In this document: in pieces, positions 1-8,665 of the stretch
Layout: each line of letters begins with the position of its first letter
Position numbering within the stretch: position 1 is the stretch's first letter
Assembly (NCBI RefSeq): GCF_024539815.1
Contig: NZ_JAHHIU010000107.1
Location: forward strand, 1 to 55,565
Origin: Streptomyces hayashii
GTDB lineage: Bacteria; Actinomycetota; Actinomycetes; Streptomycetales; Streptomycetaceae
Length of the DNA: 55,565 nucleotides
Direction of reading: 5' to 3'
Notes under the pieces: model-generated
What the model was told of the DNA's origin: nothing
Databases searched by the model: none
Seen by the model: the letters and a program-made list of their open reading frames with translations, nothing else
Made by a program: the position numbers and the translations under genes

Positions 1-232
1 ATGCCGCGGCTGCGCGGCGTCAAGGACGCGGGCAGTGGCGGACAGGCGACACGTCGGCGTGACCACCCCCACCCACTCCCCCGTCCGGCGGACCTGGCCC
101 CGGCCGCCGACTCACGAAGACACCAGTGCATGGACCAGCCGCCTCGGTCCGGCCTTGGCCGGCTCGCGCAAGCGGTTCGTGGCTCGCACGCGGTTCGTGG
201 CGCACGCGGTTCGTTGACGGTCGACGTACGCG

Positions 233-1372
233 TCAGCTGCCGCGGAGGCCGACCGCCATCGTCAGTTCCAGGACCCGGTGCGGCGACGCGAGATCCGGGA
301 ACAGCTCCCGCAGCTGCGACATCCGGTACCGGACCGTCTGGGGATGGACGAACAACGCCGCCGCCACCTCCTCCCGCCGGCCCTGGTGCAGCAGCCACGC
401 CCGCAGCGTCTCCTCCAGCCGTCGTGCGGTCGCGGCAGGCAAGGTCCGCAACGGTGCGAGGGCTCGGGCACGCAGGTCTGCGAAGGCGTCCGCGTCGGCG
501 CTCAGCACCAGCTCGGGCAGGTGGGCCTCGGTGTCGCGGATGTCGGAGGAGAGGGAGCGCGCGCGCACGGCTCGTGCGTGCGAGTCGGACGCACGGGTCC
601 ACGGCCGGGCCGGGCCGACCACGGCAGCGCGGCCGGTCAGCTGCCGCAAGAGGTGTGATCGGTCGGCGTCGGGGACGAGCAGCACACCGGTGGCGTCCGG
701 AAGATCGTCGAGAACGAGGGTGCTCGGGTCGAGCGCTCGGTAGGCGGGCCGGGCCTGGGCGGCGGGCAGCAGGACCGCGGTCAGCGAGCCGGGAGGCTGC
801 CACCCGGCTCGTTGGGCGGAGGCCAGCAGCACGTCCGGGCTCGCGCCGGCGAGGAGGTCGCGGGCCAGATGTTCCAGGTGGCGCTCATGAGCCCGGCCCC
901 GGGCGGCGAGTTCGTCGGCGTGGCCCGCGGCGCTCGCGGCGGACAGCTCATCGATGTAGGCGAAGGTCAGCTCGGCGAACTTGGCGACCTCGGCGGCGGG
1001 CAGACCTGCGGGTACGGCGCCCGCTGCCAGGCCGCGCCAGGCCACGCGGGCGCCGACGCGGTAGGCGCTGAGCAGCGCGTCCATCGACCGGCCGTCGCGC
1101 ACCTCGCCGCGGCCCAGCTCGTAGGCCGCGTCACCGCCGTCGCCGCCCGTGGCGTTCCCGCTGGCGAGGTCCAGGTAGTGCCCCAGAGCGGTGCGGACGG
1201 CTCGGCGGATGGTGCCGCCCATGCTGCCCGAGAGGGCGTTGGCGTAGGGAGGGACCTCGTCGATGATCGCCTGGACGACCTCGTCGGCGGTGCTCTTCAG
1301 GGCGGCCCGTAGCGCGGTGACCGTCGTCTCGTCCAAGGCCAGTTCGCTGGCCCTCCGGATTGCATGGCTCAC
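233..1372 (-). CDS. PucR/CdaR-family transcriptional regulator
   Basis: Predicted DNA-binding regulator of about 379 residues. The C-terminus holds the PucR-type helix-turn-helix (HTH_30): a helical stretch ending in LFVHPQTVRYRMSQL, typical of this family. The N-terminal half is a helical sensor region (RsbRD-like) and the middle is a GGDEF-like region. I prefer the GTG at 1372, with AGGGAATG about 8 bases upstream; a TTG at 1393 is also open. It is divergent from the ferredoxin reductase/desaturase pair, with under 90 bp between starts, so it probably controls those genes. The ligand cannot be told from sequence. Family sure, target inferred. Confidence 0.88.
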   Translation of the reverse strand: MSHAIRRASELALDETTVTALRAALKSTADEVVQAIIDEVPPYANALSGSMGGTIRRAVRTALGHYLDLASGNATGGDGGDAAYELGRGEVRDGRSMDALLSAYRVGARVAWRGLAAGAVPAGLPAAEVAKFAELTFAYIDELSAASAAGHADELAARGRAHERHLEHLARDLLAGASPDVLLASAQRAGWQPPGSLTAVLLPAAQARPAYRALDPSTLVLDDLPDATGVLLVPDADRSHLLRQLTGRAAVVGPARPWTRASDSHARAVRARSLSSDIRDTEAHLPELVLSADADAFADLRARALAPLRTLPAATARRLEETLRAWLLHQGRREEVAAALFVHPQTVRYRMSQLRELFPDLASPHRVLELTMAVGLRGS

Positions 1373-1412
1373 GTTTTCATTCCCTGCGAACAAATCTACC
1401 GTCCAGATTCAC

Positions 1413-1428
1413 GTCCTGCGGTCAGGAC
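1413..1428. promoter_or_regulatory. Palindrome in divergent promoter region
   Basis: GTCCTG-CGGT-CAGGAC has perfect 6-bp arms. It lies between the starts of the PucR-type regulator and the ferredoxin reductase, where an operator would be expected. No footprint or copy elsewhere supports it, so this is a candidate only. Confidence 0.4.
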
Positions 1429-1459
1429 TTTACGCCCTGAGGCGCAGCAAGCTGGTGTC

Positions 1460-2521
1460 ATGACGAGTACAGCCCTCCGCAGCAGGGCGTGGAAGCTGCT
1501 GGAGATGGTCACGACGCCGCTGCTGCCGTCGGACTACCTCGACCTGGTCAGCCCGCTGCGTGCGGGCGCTGACCTGCGAGGGCGCATCGAGGCCGTGCAC
1601 CCCGAGACGGGTGACGCCGCGACCGTCGTGATCAGGCCGGGGCGGGGCTGGCGCGGCCACACGGCCGGTCAGTACGTGCGGATCGGGGTCGACGTCGACG
1701 GGGTGCGCCTGTGGCGCGCCTACTCCATCACCTCGCCGACGAACCGCCGGGACGGCCGCATCACGATCACCGTGAAGGCGATCCCTGACGGCAAGGTCAG
1801 CAATCACCTGGTCCGCAGGGCGACACCGGGCACGCTGATCCAGCTCGACCAGGCGACCGGTGACTTCGTGCTGCCGCAGGCCAAGCCCGCCAAGGTGCTC
1901 TACCTGACGGCCGGCAGCGGCATCACTCCCGCGATGGGCATGCTGCGCGACACCGAGTTCGACGACGTCGTCATGGTGCACTGCGCGCCACGGCCGCAGG
2001 ACGTGATCTTCCGTGACGCGCTGCACGGCCTGGTCGCGGACGGAAAGCTCCGGCTCACCGAGGTGCACACCGACACGGACGGCATGCTCGACATCGCCCG
2101 TCTCGACGAACTCGTGCCCGACTGGGCCGAGCGCGAGACCTGGGCCTGCGGGCCCGCGGGTCTGCTCGACGCCGCCGAGAAGCACTGGAGCGAGCACGGC
2201 GTACCGGACCGCCTGCACACCGAACGCTTCCGCGCCGGCATCGCCGTGGCCCGCGACGGCGGCGGTGGCGAGGTCACGTTCAGCGCCACCGGCACGAGCG
2301 TCGAGGCGGACGGCGCCACGCCGTTGCTGGACGTCGGCGAGGAGGCTGGTGTGCTCATGCCGTCCGGGTGCCGCATGGGCATCTGCTTCGGCTGCATCAC
2401 GCCGCTCAAGGCGGGCGCCGTCCGCGACCTGCGCACCGGCGAGATCACCGAGGCCGAGCCGGGCGTCCTCATCCAGACCTGTGTGTCCGCCGCCGCGGGC
2501 CCCTGCGACATCGAACGTTAG
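1460..2521 (+). CDS. Ferredoxin reductase, desaturase electron-transfer partner
   Basis: Cytosolic oxidoreductase of 353 residues that should pass electrons from NAD(P)H via FAD and a 2Fe-2S centre to the desaturase encoded next. The order is an FAD-binding domain (motif RAYSIT), an NAD-binding domain (TAGSGITPAMGML), then a plant-type ferredoxin domain with cysteines at about 304, 309, 312 and 341 (CRMGICFGC, then TC). Length and order match the mycobacterial Rv3230c type, partner of DesA3. The ATG at 1460 is chosen because domain homology starts just after it; the frame is open upstream. The stop overlaps the ribosome-binding site of the desaturase, so the two are one operon. Confidence 0.92.
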   Translation: MTSTALRSRAWKLLEMVTTPLLPSDYLDLVSPLRAGADLRGRIEAVHPETGDAATVVIRPGRGWRGHTAGQYVRIGVDVDGVRLWRAYSITSPTNRRDGRITITVKAIPDGKVSNHLVRRATPGTLIQLDQATGDFVLPQAKPAKVLYLTAGSGITPAMGMLRDTEFDDVVMVHCAPRPQDVIFRDALHGLVADGKLRLTEVHTDTDGMLDIARLDELVPDWAERETWACGPAGLLDAAEKHWSEHGVPDRLHTERFRAGIAVARDGGGGEVTFSATGTSVEADGATPLLDVGEEAGVLMPSGCRMGICFGCITPLKAGAVRDLRTGEITEAEPGVLIQTCVSAAAGPCDIER

Positions 2522-2528
2522 GACCACG

Positions 2529-3647
2529 TTGACCGCCATCGACCCCACCGCCCACCTGTCCGCGGAGCAGATCGAGGAGCTCGGCCGCGAGCTGGACGCG
2601 ATCCGCGACGAGGTGATCGCCGGCCGCGGCGAGAAGGACGCCGCCTACATCCGCAAGGTCATCTCGGCGCAGCGCAAGCTCGAACTGGCCAGCAGAGGCG
2701 TGCTGCTCTTCTCGCTCTTCCCGCCCGCGTGGGTGCTCGGCACCGCCGGTCTGTCCGTGGCCAAGATCATGGACAACATGGAGATCGGCCACAACATCCT
2801 GCACGGTCAGTGGGACTGGATGCGCGACCCGAAGATCCACTCCACCACCTGGGAATGGGACCACGTCTCGCCGGCCGACCAGTGGAAGCACTCGCACAAC
2901 GAACTGCACCACACGTACACCAACGTGATCGGCAAGGACAACGACCTCGGCTACGGCATCATGCGCGTCGACGAGGACCAGAAGTGGCACCCGTTCCACC
3001 TCGGCCAGCCGCTGTGGAACTTCCTCAACGCCTGTTTCTTCGAGTACGGCATCGCAGCGTACGACCTGGAGCTGGGCAAGAACCTGAGCAAGCGCCGCCG
3101 TAAGAACCCGGAGTTCCGGGCGCGGGCCAAGGCCGTGGGCCGCAAGATCCGCAAGCAGGTGCTCAAGGACTACGTGATCCACCCGCTGCTGTCGGGCCCG
3201 TCGTTCCTCCCCACGCTCGCCGCCACGTTCACCGCGAACCTGGTCCGCAACATCTGGTCCCACTCGGTGATCATGTGCGGGCACTTCCCCGAGGGCGTGC
3301 AGGTCTTCGAGCGCCGGTCGATCAGGGGCGAGACGCGCGGCCAGTGGTACCTGCGCCAGATGATGGGCTCGGCGAACATCAGCGGCAGCAAGGCCATGCA
3401 CTTCATGACCGGCAACCTCTCGCACCAGATCGAGCACCACCTGTTCCCGGACCTGCCGAGCAACCGGTACGCCGAGGTCGCCGTGAAGGTGCGCGCGCTG
3501 TTCGAGAAGTACGAGCTGGAGTACGTCACCGGGCCGCTGCCCATGCAGGTGTTCTCCGCCTGGCGCAAGGTCGTCCGGCTCTCGCTGCCGAACAAGAAGG
3601 CCAAGGTCGCGACGCCGGAGCGGGAGCCCGAGCTCGTCGCCGCCTGA
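2529..3647 (+). CDS. Membrane acyl-CoA/fatty acid desaturase (DesA3-like)
   Basis: Di-iron membrane desaturase of about 372 residues, probably inserting a double bond into long-chain acyl-CoA with electrons from the adjoining reductase. Three histidine boxes are visible: HNILHGQ near residue 88, HSHNELHH near 121 and HQIEHH near 299. Hydrophobic stretches flank them. The start is most likely TTG at 2529, with AGGA five bases upstream overlapping the reductase stop; no in-frame ATG fits. The partner gene and the histidine spacing match mycobacterial stearoyl-CoA delta-9 desaturase. Regiospecificity is inferred from that similarity. Confidence 0.92.
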   Translation: MTAIDPTAHLSAEQIEELGRELDAIRDEVIAGRGEKDAAYIRKVISAQRKLELASRGVLLFSLFPPAWVLGTAGLSVAKIMDNMEIGHNILHGQWDWMRDPKIHSTTWEWDHVSPADQWKHSHNELHHTYTNVIGKDNDLGYGIMRVDEDQKWHPFHLGQPLWNFLNACFFEYGIAAYDLELGKNLSKRRRKNPEFRARAKAVGRKIRKQVLKDYVIHPLLSGPSFLPTLAATFTANLVRNIWSHSVIMCGHFPEGVQVFERRSIRGETRGQWYLRQMMGSANISGSKAMHFMTGNLSHQIEHHLFPDLPSNRYAEVAVKVRALFEKYELEYVTGPLPMQVFSAWRKVVRLSLPNKKAKVATPEREPELVAA

Positions 3648-3652
3648 TCCCG

Positions 3653-3681
3653 GGTACGGGATCGGATCCCTCGGCCGTACC
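3653..3681 (+). terminator. Nested hairpin after desaturase
   Basis: Arms GGTACG and CGTACC enclose a 13-bp palindrome, GGGATC-G-GATCCC (3658-3670). It begins six bases after the desaturase stop. There is no T tract, as is usual in Streptomyces, so it is a candidate terminator only. Confidence 0.4.
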
Positions 3682-4043
3682 GGCGGCCAGGCCACCGCAC
3701 CGCCGGTTTCGGTGAGAGCCGTTACGGACCGTGGGCGGGAGTACCGAAGACTTCGGCCGGCCCGTCTCGGCTGCTGGACCTGGCCCTCCCGGCGCCGTAC
3801 CCGGACGGCGAGGGTAGCCCGGTCGCCGAAGCGGCGTGGGCGATGCCGTGGTCGCGGGCGAAGCGGTCGGCCTCGACCGCCCAGGCCCCGGACCGCCCGC
3901 AGTCCCGGGCCGGGCCGCCGCCCACCGCACGGCCCGCCCCCCGCCGACGTCTCCGCAACTCCGCGCGCGGTCCTCGCCGCAGGCGGCTGCACGAGCGTGC
4001 CGTCGACGCGTTGTGGCGGACCCTCGGGGGTAGCGTCCTCGTC
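3682..4043. other. Intergenic, no gene recognised
   Basis: Open frames cross this stretch, but none shows a ribosome-binding site with a plausible protein. I see only the promoter region expected for the isocitrate-lyase-like gene that follows. Confidence 0.5.
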
Positions 4044-4805
4044 ATGGACATTCGCACGACTGTTGAGCGTGCTCAACGAATCAAGCAGCTGCACGCCGAG
4101 TACAAGCCGCTCGTGCTGCCGACCGTCTGGGACGTCTGGTCCGCGCGGACGGCAGCCGGCGCCGGATTCCCCGCGCTCACCATCGGCAGTCATCCGCTCG
4201 CCGACTCCCGTGGAGCGGACGACCACGAGGGGCAGACCTTCGAGGAGGTTCTCGCCGCCGTCAGGCCGATCATCGCGGCCGTCGACGTTCCCGTGTCCGT
4301 CGACCTTGAGGCCGGCTACGGACAGGAACCCGCGGACCTCATCGCCGGACTCACCGAAGTCGGCGGCGCCGGTCTCAACATCGAGGACACCGTCCACTCG
4401 GACGGCGGACGCCTGCGTTCCACCAAGGAACACGCGAACTACATCGCCGGCCTGCGCGCAGCGGCCGACGACGCCGGGATCCCGGTCTGGATCAACGGGC
4501 GCACCGACCTCTTCCTCCGGGCGGAGGACGCCTCCGCCGTCGTCGACGAGGCGATCGAGCGACTGCACGCCCTGGAGCAGGCGGGCGCCGACAGCGTCTA
4601 CCCGGTGGGCATCCAGGACGACGACGGCCTGCTGACCGCGGTGACCGGCGCGGTCTCCATCCCGGTGAACTCCACCGCCCATCCCGTCAAGCATGATCTT
4701 GACCGCTTTCGTCGCCTCGGCGTCGGCCGGATCACCTACGGCCCGCTGCTGCAAATCGCCTTGACCGACGCGATGAGGAACATGATCGGGCCGTGGGCGC
4801 CCTGA
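4044..4805 (+). CDS. Isocitrate lyase/PEP mutase superfamily protein
   Basis: Cytosolic TIM-barrel enzyme of 253 residues. The family acts on carbon-carbon or carbon-phosphorus bonds next to a carboxylate, binding Mg2+ through clustered acids. Visible marks are PTVWDVWSARTAAGAGFPAL near the N-terminus, VSVDLEAGYG (metal-binding acids), GGAGLNIEDT and INGRTD. The active-site loop cysteine KKCG of true isocitrate lyases is not seen, so it belongs with the PEP phosphonomutase/oxaloacetate decarboxylase-like branch. The ATG at 4044 starts right before the family homology. It stands alone, so substrate and pathway are unknown. Confidence 0.85.
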   Translation: MDIRTTVERAQRIKQLHAEYKPLVLPTVWDVWSARTAAGAGFPALTIGSHPLADSRGADDHEGQTFEEVLAAVRPIIAAVDVPVSVDLEAGYGQEPADLIAGLTEVGGAGLNIEDTVHSDGGRLRSTKEHANYIAGLRAAADDAGIPVWINGRTDLFLRAEDASAVVDEAIERLHALEQAGADSVYPVGIQDDDGLLTAVTGAVSIPVNSTAHPVKHDLDRFRRLGVGRITYGPLLQIALTDAMRNMIGPWAP

Positions 4806-4844
4806 CCGACTCGCGCACGGCCGCTACGACGACGCAGGTGCACG

Positions 4845-4879
4845 CTGACTGGCCGACTGACTGGCTGACCGACTGAGTC
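4845..4879. repeat. Simple GACTGGC-type repeat
   Basis: About 34 bp of degenerate GACTG/GCTGAC units just after the isocitrate-lyase-like gene. It looks like slippage-prone low-complexity DNA; no function is assigned. Confidence 0.6.
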
Positions 4880-4937
4880 AATAGGTCTCCGTGGGCGCCT
4901 CCACGGACAACGGTGGTCGTCGTTCTCGACGGTGAGG

Positions 4938-4976
4938 CCACCCCGGTGCTTGCCTACGGGAGAGCAACCGGGGTGG
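4938..4976. repeat. 10-bp inverted repeat, possible terminator
   Basis: Perfect arms CCACCCCGGT and ACCGGGGTGG enclose a 19-base loop, in the 361-bp gap between two convergent genes (4044-4805 and 5167-5562). It could end transcription from either side. No other element is recognised in this gap apart from the neighbouring short repeats. Confidence 0.45.
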
Positions 4977-5020
4977 TGACCCCGCACGGTCTTCCCCGGC
5001 GCGGACCACTTCGGCTCCAC

Positions 5021-5052
5021 CGGGCCACCGGGCCACCGGGCCACCGGGCCAC
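5021..5052. repeat. Tandem repeat, 4 x CGGGCCAC
   Basis: Four perfect 8-bp copies in the gap before the convergent gene that ends at 5167. This is a microsatellite-like array with no coding role. Confidence 0.8.
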
Positions 5053-5166
5053 CATGACCGCACGCAGGCCGAGGTCTTCCAGCGGGTGGCTTCGGTGGTG
5101 GCACCGGGGCGATCGCGAGACGGCGGGCGACGTCGCCCCGGGAACCGGCAGGCGTGCTGGTCCCGT

Positions 5167-5562
5167 TCAGACGGGGATGAAAGCCCCCTCCGGGGCGTCG
5201 TCGAGGACGAATCCGTTGTCGAGCCGGACGCGTACCGTGACACGGAGCATCTGTCGCTGATAGGCGGCCCAGTGCTCTTCCAAAGCCTCCACCTGCTCCT
5301 CCAGTTGCCCTCTGCTCGCCGACGGCATCTGGTGGCCGAAGTCGTCGAGGAGCGACTTGAGGCGCACGTACTCCCGGACCTCGTGGCTCTGCTGCCGGTG
5401 ATGCTCGTCCACCCGCTCGACGGTGCCCTCCACACCTGCCGCCAGGGCCACCGAGGCGGCGAAGGCACCCGTATCCTCATGCAGTTCCTCGGCCGAGGTC
5501 GCCGACCCGGCCAGCCGGAGGTCCCCGGCCAGCCGTACCCGTTGGCCCACGTTCAGCATCAT
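5167..5562 (-). CDS. Conserved hypothetical protein
   Basis: Soluble protein of about 131 residues without a recognised domain. It starts MMLNVGQRVRLAGDL, a beta-rich opening, continues with a charged helical middle (EEHWAAYQRQ) and ends in strands around VTVRVRLDNGFV. Two adjacent ATGs (5562, 5559) follow AAGGCGAAAGG, a good ribosome-binding site; the open frame upstream is probably not translated. Codon use is normal for the neighbourhood. It is convergent with the isocitrate-lyase-like gene and divergent from the SnoaL-like gene. Function unknown. Confidence 0.72.
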   Translation of the reverse strand: MMLNVGQRVRLAGDLRLAGSATSAEELHEDTGAFAASVALAAGVEGTVERVDEHHRQQSHEVREYVRLKSLLDDFGHQMPSASRGQLEEQVEALEEHWAAYQRQMLRVTVRVRLDNGFVLDDAPEGAFIPV

Positions 5563-5789
5563 CGGCCTTTCGCCTTGCTCCCGGTGCGATCCGGTAGGCG
5601 TGGCGTCGTCAGGCCTACCGGAGAGGACAGGATCATCCCATCCCCGTCTCTGGGCTGGGGTCTCCCACCCGTCCGACACTGCCCGACGACCTGGAGCACG
5701 GCGACTGCGTGACCACGGACCCCGCGCCCGCCCGGCCACTCCGCCGGGGGGCGGCGCCGGCGGGCGGCCGTCGAGGGCAAAATGACTGC

Positions 5790-6176
5790 ATGAGCCGACA
5801 ATCAGACGAGGTGCGCGAAGCGATCGAGGGCGAGCTGCGCCTCATGGACCCGCGTGTTCGCAGTTCACGCTCGCTGGCCCTTGAGCTGCTGGACCCGGAC
5901 TTCACCGAGGTCGGCGCTTCGGGGCGGCGGTGGACGTACGACGAGATGCTCGCCGCGATGCCCGAGATGGCGGGTGCGGCAGAAAGCGGTCCGCTCTACG
6001 AGGCATCCGAGTTCACCGGGGTCCTCCTGGCCCCCGGGCTGGTGCACCTCACCTACGAGACCGCGCTCGACGGAAAACGGGCACGACGTAGTTCGCTCTG
6101 GCGAAAGCAGGGCGCTGACGCGAGCTGGCAGATGTACTACCACCAGGCCACGCCCGTCCCGCCTGCCGGCGTGTGA
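5790..6176 (+). CDS. SnoaL/DUF4440-like NTF2-fold protein
   Basis: Small cytosolic protein of 128 residues resembling the DUF4440 branch of the NTF2-like fold. Visible marks are an N-terminal helix (EVREAIEGELRLMDPRVR), then LLDPDFTEVGASGRRWTYDEM, the typical turn of this family, and a C-terminal strand pattern ending RSSLWRKQ and WQMYYHQATP. Such proteins act as small isomerase-like enzymes or ligand binders, often paired with metabolic or stress genes. The ATG at 5790 fits the family length; a GAGGG lies about 13 bases upstream. No operon partner is seen, so the role is open. Confidence 0.8.
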   Translation: MSRQSDEVREAIEGELRLMDPRVRSSRSLALELLDPDFTEVGASGRRWTYDEMLAAMPEMAGAAESGPLYEASEFTGVLLAPGLVHLTYETALDGKRARRSSLWRKQGADASWQMYYHQATPVPPAGV

Positions 6177-6421
6177 CCGCGCGTCCTGTACGGCGGCCGT
6201 GCGGCGACCGTTCCCTGTCACGTGCTTCGAGGCAAACAGCTCGGACGCCGCGGGCCATGTGCTGAACAGCGCAGCAGCCCCTGATCGCCCGTCGGCAGGG
6301 CATGGCGGTGCGTCGCCCGGTCCCGACGGCAAGGCGCTGGAGGCGTGGGCTGCCGGACAGACGATCGGCAATGCCGTCACCCCAAGCGGCCCCCAGCCAC
6401 CTCCAATGAAAGGCTCTGACG

Positions 6422-7213
6422 ATGAACTCGTCGCACCTCCCCACAGATGGACCCGCTCCGATCGACCACCGCGCCGCGGTCGCGGCGGAGACCGCCCGAT
6501 TCGTCGCCGGCCTCGAAGACGCCGACCTGACGACCCCCGTGCCGAGCTGCCCCGGTTGGACGCTGGCGGACCTGATCAAGCACACCGGCAGCGTCCAGCG
6601 CTGGTTCTCGGCGCTACTGCACGCGCGCATCCAGGAGCCGCCGCGCAAGCGGGAGGTGGACCTGCGGCTCCCGGAGCGGCAGGAAGACTACCCCGACTGG
6701 CTGGCCGACAGCGCGACCGTGGCCGCGCAGGCCTTCGCGGCCACCGACCCCGACCTGCCCATGTGGGCATGGGGCGTCGATCAGCACGCCCGCTTCTGGG
6801 CACGCCGGATGCTCTTCGAAACCCTGTTGCACCGGGTCGACGCCGAACTGTCCCTGGGCCGTCGGGCCACCGTCGACCGGCCCCTGGCGGTCGACGGGAT
6901 CGACGAGTTCCTCGTCAATCTGCCCTTCGCCGCTCCCTTCGCGCCCGACGTAGCCAAGCTGCGCGGCCCCGACAAGGCCATCCGCTTCAACGCGACCGAC
7001 GGCGAGGGATGCTGGCTCGTCCGCCTGCGGTCCGACGGGTTCGGGCTCGACGCGAACGCCGGTGCCGCCGAGAGCGCCGACGCGACCGTTCATGGGCTCG
7101 CTGCCGATCTGCTGCTGCTCGTCTACGGCCGGTTGCACCACAGTGCGGCGGTCTTCACACAAGAAGGAGACAGGGACCTGCTGGCTCACTGGTTCGCCAA
7201 CTCCGCGTTCTAG
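6422..7213 (+). CDS. Maleylpyruvate isomerase-family (DinB-like) protein
   Basis: Cytosolic metal-binding protein of 263 residues of the mycothiol-dependent maleylpyruvate isomerase family. The N-terminal four-helix DinB-like domain shows PVPSCPGWTLADLIKHTG, with the conserved histidine, and FETLLHRVDAE, with the glutamate and histidine that usually bind zinc. The C-terminal domain (GEGCWLVRLRSDGF, DATVHGLAADLLLLVYGR) is the usual MDMPI_C part. Many Streptomyces paralogues have no known substrate, so true maleylpyruvate isomerase activity is not claimed. The start follows AAAGG. Single gene. Confidence 0.88.
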   Translation: MNSSHLPTDGPAPIDHRAAVAAETARFVAGLEDADLTTPVPSCPGWTLADLIKHTGSVQRWFSALLHARIQEPPRKREVDLRLPERQEDYPDWLADSATVAAQAFAATDPDLPMWAWGVDQHARFWARRMLFETLLHRVDAELSLGRRATVDRPLAVDGIDEFLVNLPFAAPFAPDVAKLRGPDKAIRFNATDGEGCWLVRLRSDGFGLDANAGAAESADATVHGLAADLLLLVYGRLHHSAAVFTQEGDRDLLAHWFANSAF

Positions 7214-7352
7214 CTGTACCGAGCCGCAGCGTTGTTCACACGGGCGAGCCTTGCGGATGACGCTCGCATCGGCCATGAGGTGCCCACTGCCGGGGCTGTC
7301 TCCCGAGAGATCGGGGCGGGCGTGGTCGTGCGGACCGGCGTGGCGAGCCCGC

Positions 7353-7406
7353 TGCCGTCTGCCGTCTGCCGTCTGCCGTCTGCCGTCTGCCGTCTGCCGT
7401 CTGCCG
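7353..7406. repeat. Tandem 7-bp repeat, TGCCGTC x 7.7
   Basis: Seven perfect TGCCGTC copies plus a partial one in the 318-bp gap between the DinB-like and SCO6745-family genes. A 7-bp unit is not in codon phase, so it is not coding. Copy number may vary between strains. The rest of the gap holds no recognisable feature. Confidence 0.9.
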
Positions 7407-7531
7407 GGCAGTGGTCGCCGGAACCGCTCTCCGGTAACGTACCGACCGGACGGTACAGCTGACGCGTCCGATGCACCGTCATGTGCTCGATGACACCGCC
7501 GTTTCATCCGCCACTGGACGGAGAGCCGCTG

Positions 7532-8419
7532 ATGACGCATCACCCCGACCGCGACAGCCTCGCCCTCGCGCGCGAGACCTGGAGAACTCTTGAGCCCTAC
7601 CACGGGGCCGTCTACTTCTCGCCCGAAGCCGCCGCCCAGTACGCCGAGTTGGGCGTGGACGTCAGGACGGGGTACTTCGCGTCCCGATCGGCCGCGCTCG
7701 GAGCCGCTTCGGCGGACCTGGTGATCGCCACGTTCTACAACTTCAATCCCCAACTGGTGCGCCGGGCCATACCCGCGGCGTGGGACGTCGCCACGCCAGA
7801 GCAATTCGCCGCTGCCCGGCTCACGGGGATCGACGCCTCGCTCCGCCGCATCCTGGGCGCGGAGGTCTCCTCGCCGGAGATGGCCCGCGCAGCGGAACTC
7901 GCCCGCGCCATGGCCGAGGTGACGGTCGGTCACCCACAGGGCCGCCCCCTCTTCGCCGCGCACGCCGCACTGCCGTGGCCGAGCGCACCTCACCTCGTGC
8001 TCTGGCACGCGCAGACCCTGCTGAGGGAGTTCCGTGGGGACGGTCACGTGGGGGCACTGCTGACCGCCGGACTGAACGGGCTCGAAGCTCTCGTCACGCA
8101 CGCCGCCGCGGGCGACGTCGCCGCAGAGGTGCTGCGCGACTCGCGGGCATGGACGCCGCAGCAGTGGGGCGAGGCCGTGCAGAACCTGCGTGAGCGTGGA
8201 TGGCTCGACGAAGGGCCGCACTTGGCGCTGTCCGAGGACGGTGCGCGGCGCAGGGCGGAGATCGAGCACACCACCGACAGACTGGCCGCCCTCCCCTACC
8301 TCACGCACGGCCCTGCGGACTGCGCCGAACTGTCCTCGTTGGTCAGGCCGTTCAGCCTCGCGGTGGCCAAGGAGCTCCTACCGTGGGCAGTAGGCCGCCT
8401 GAGCGCGGGGAAGCCGTAG
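7532..8419 (+). CDS. SCO6745-family (SalK-like) protein
   Basis: Soluble protein of 295 residues resembling the actinobacterial SCO6745 family. It opens with ARETWRTLEPYHGAVYFSPE and contains YFASRSAALGAASADLVIATFYNFNP, both as remembered for that family. The last third has a winged-helix-like stretch (WGEAVQNLRERGWLDE, then LSEDGARRRAEIEHTTD), which suggests a MarR-type fold. The family is often annotated as a helix-turn-helix protein, but its role is not established. The ATG at 7532 follows GGACGGAG. No operon partner. Confidence 0.82.
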   Translation: MTHHPDRDSLALARETWRTLEPYHGAVYFSPEAAAQYAELGVDVRTGYFASRSAALGAASADLVIATFYNFNPQLVRRAIPAAWDVATPEQFAAARLTGIDASLRRILGAEVSSPEMARAAELARAMAEVTVGHPQGRPLFAAHAALPWPSAPHLVLWHAQTLLREFRGDGHVGALLTAGLNGLEALVTHAAAGDVAAEVLRDSRAWTPQQWGEAVQNLRERGWLDEGPHLALSEDGARRRAEIEHTTDRLAALPYLTHGPADCAELSSLVRPFSLAVAKELLPWAVGRLSAGKP

Positions 8420-8665
8420 AAGGCCGGCAGTTGGTCGGCGGCGGCCCAGCCCCTGGCTCATCGCGCCGCTGCCGAACTCGGTGAGGCGCAGCGAGGCCTG
8501 CCTCGCCCGGACTTCACATGGTGGGCCTCGGTCGAAGGCTCCCAGAAGTCCGGGCGACGGCCCGCGGACCGGGCCAGGCGGATCTCGCGGAGCTGCCGCA
8601 TGGAGTGCGTCGTCCCCCGTTCGTCCGATCACGTCATGCGGCATCGCATCCGAGCATCGGCTCGG

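Noticed and set aside
1..1071. Long rightward open frame across the PucR-type gene
   Set aside because: Arg/Pro/Gly-rich translation typical of an antisense shadow; the leftward frame carries the family motifs.
2469..4754. 761-residue leftward frame across desaturase and the isocitrate-lyase-like gene
   Set aside because: Antisense to two clear enzymes; composition is Val/Asp/Gly/His-rich without motifs.
7353..7406. CRISPR-like array
   Set aside because: The unit is 7 bp with no spacers, so it is a simple tandem repeat.
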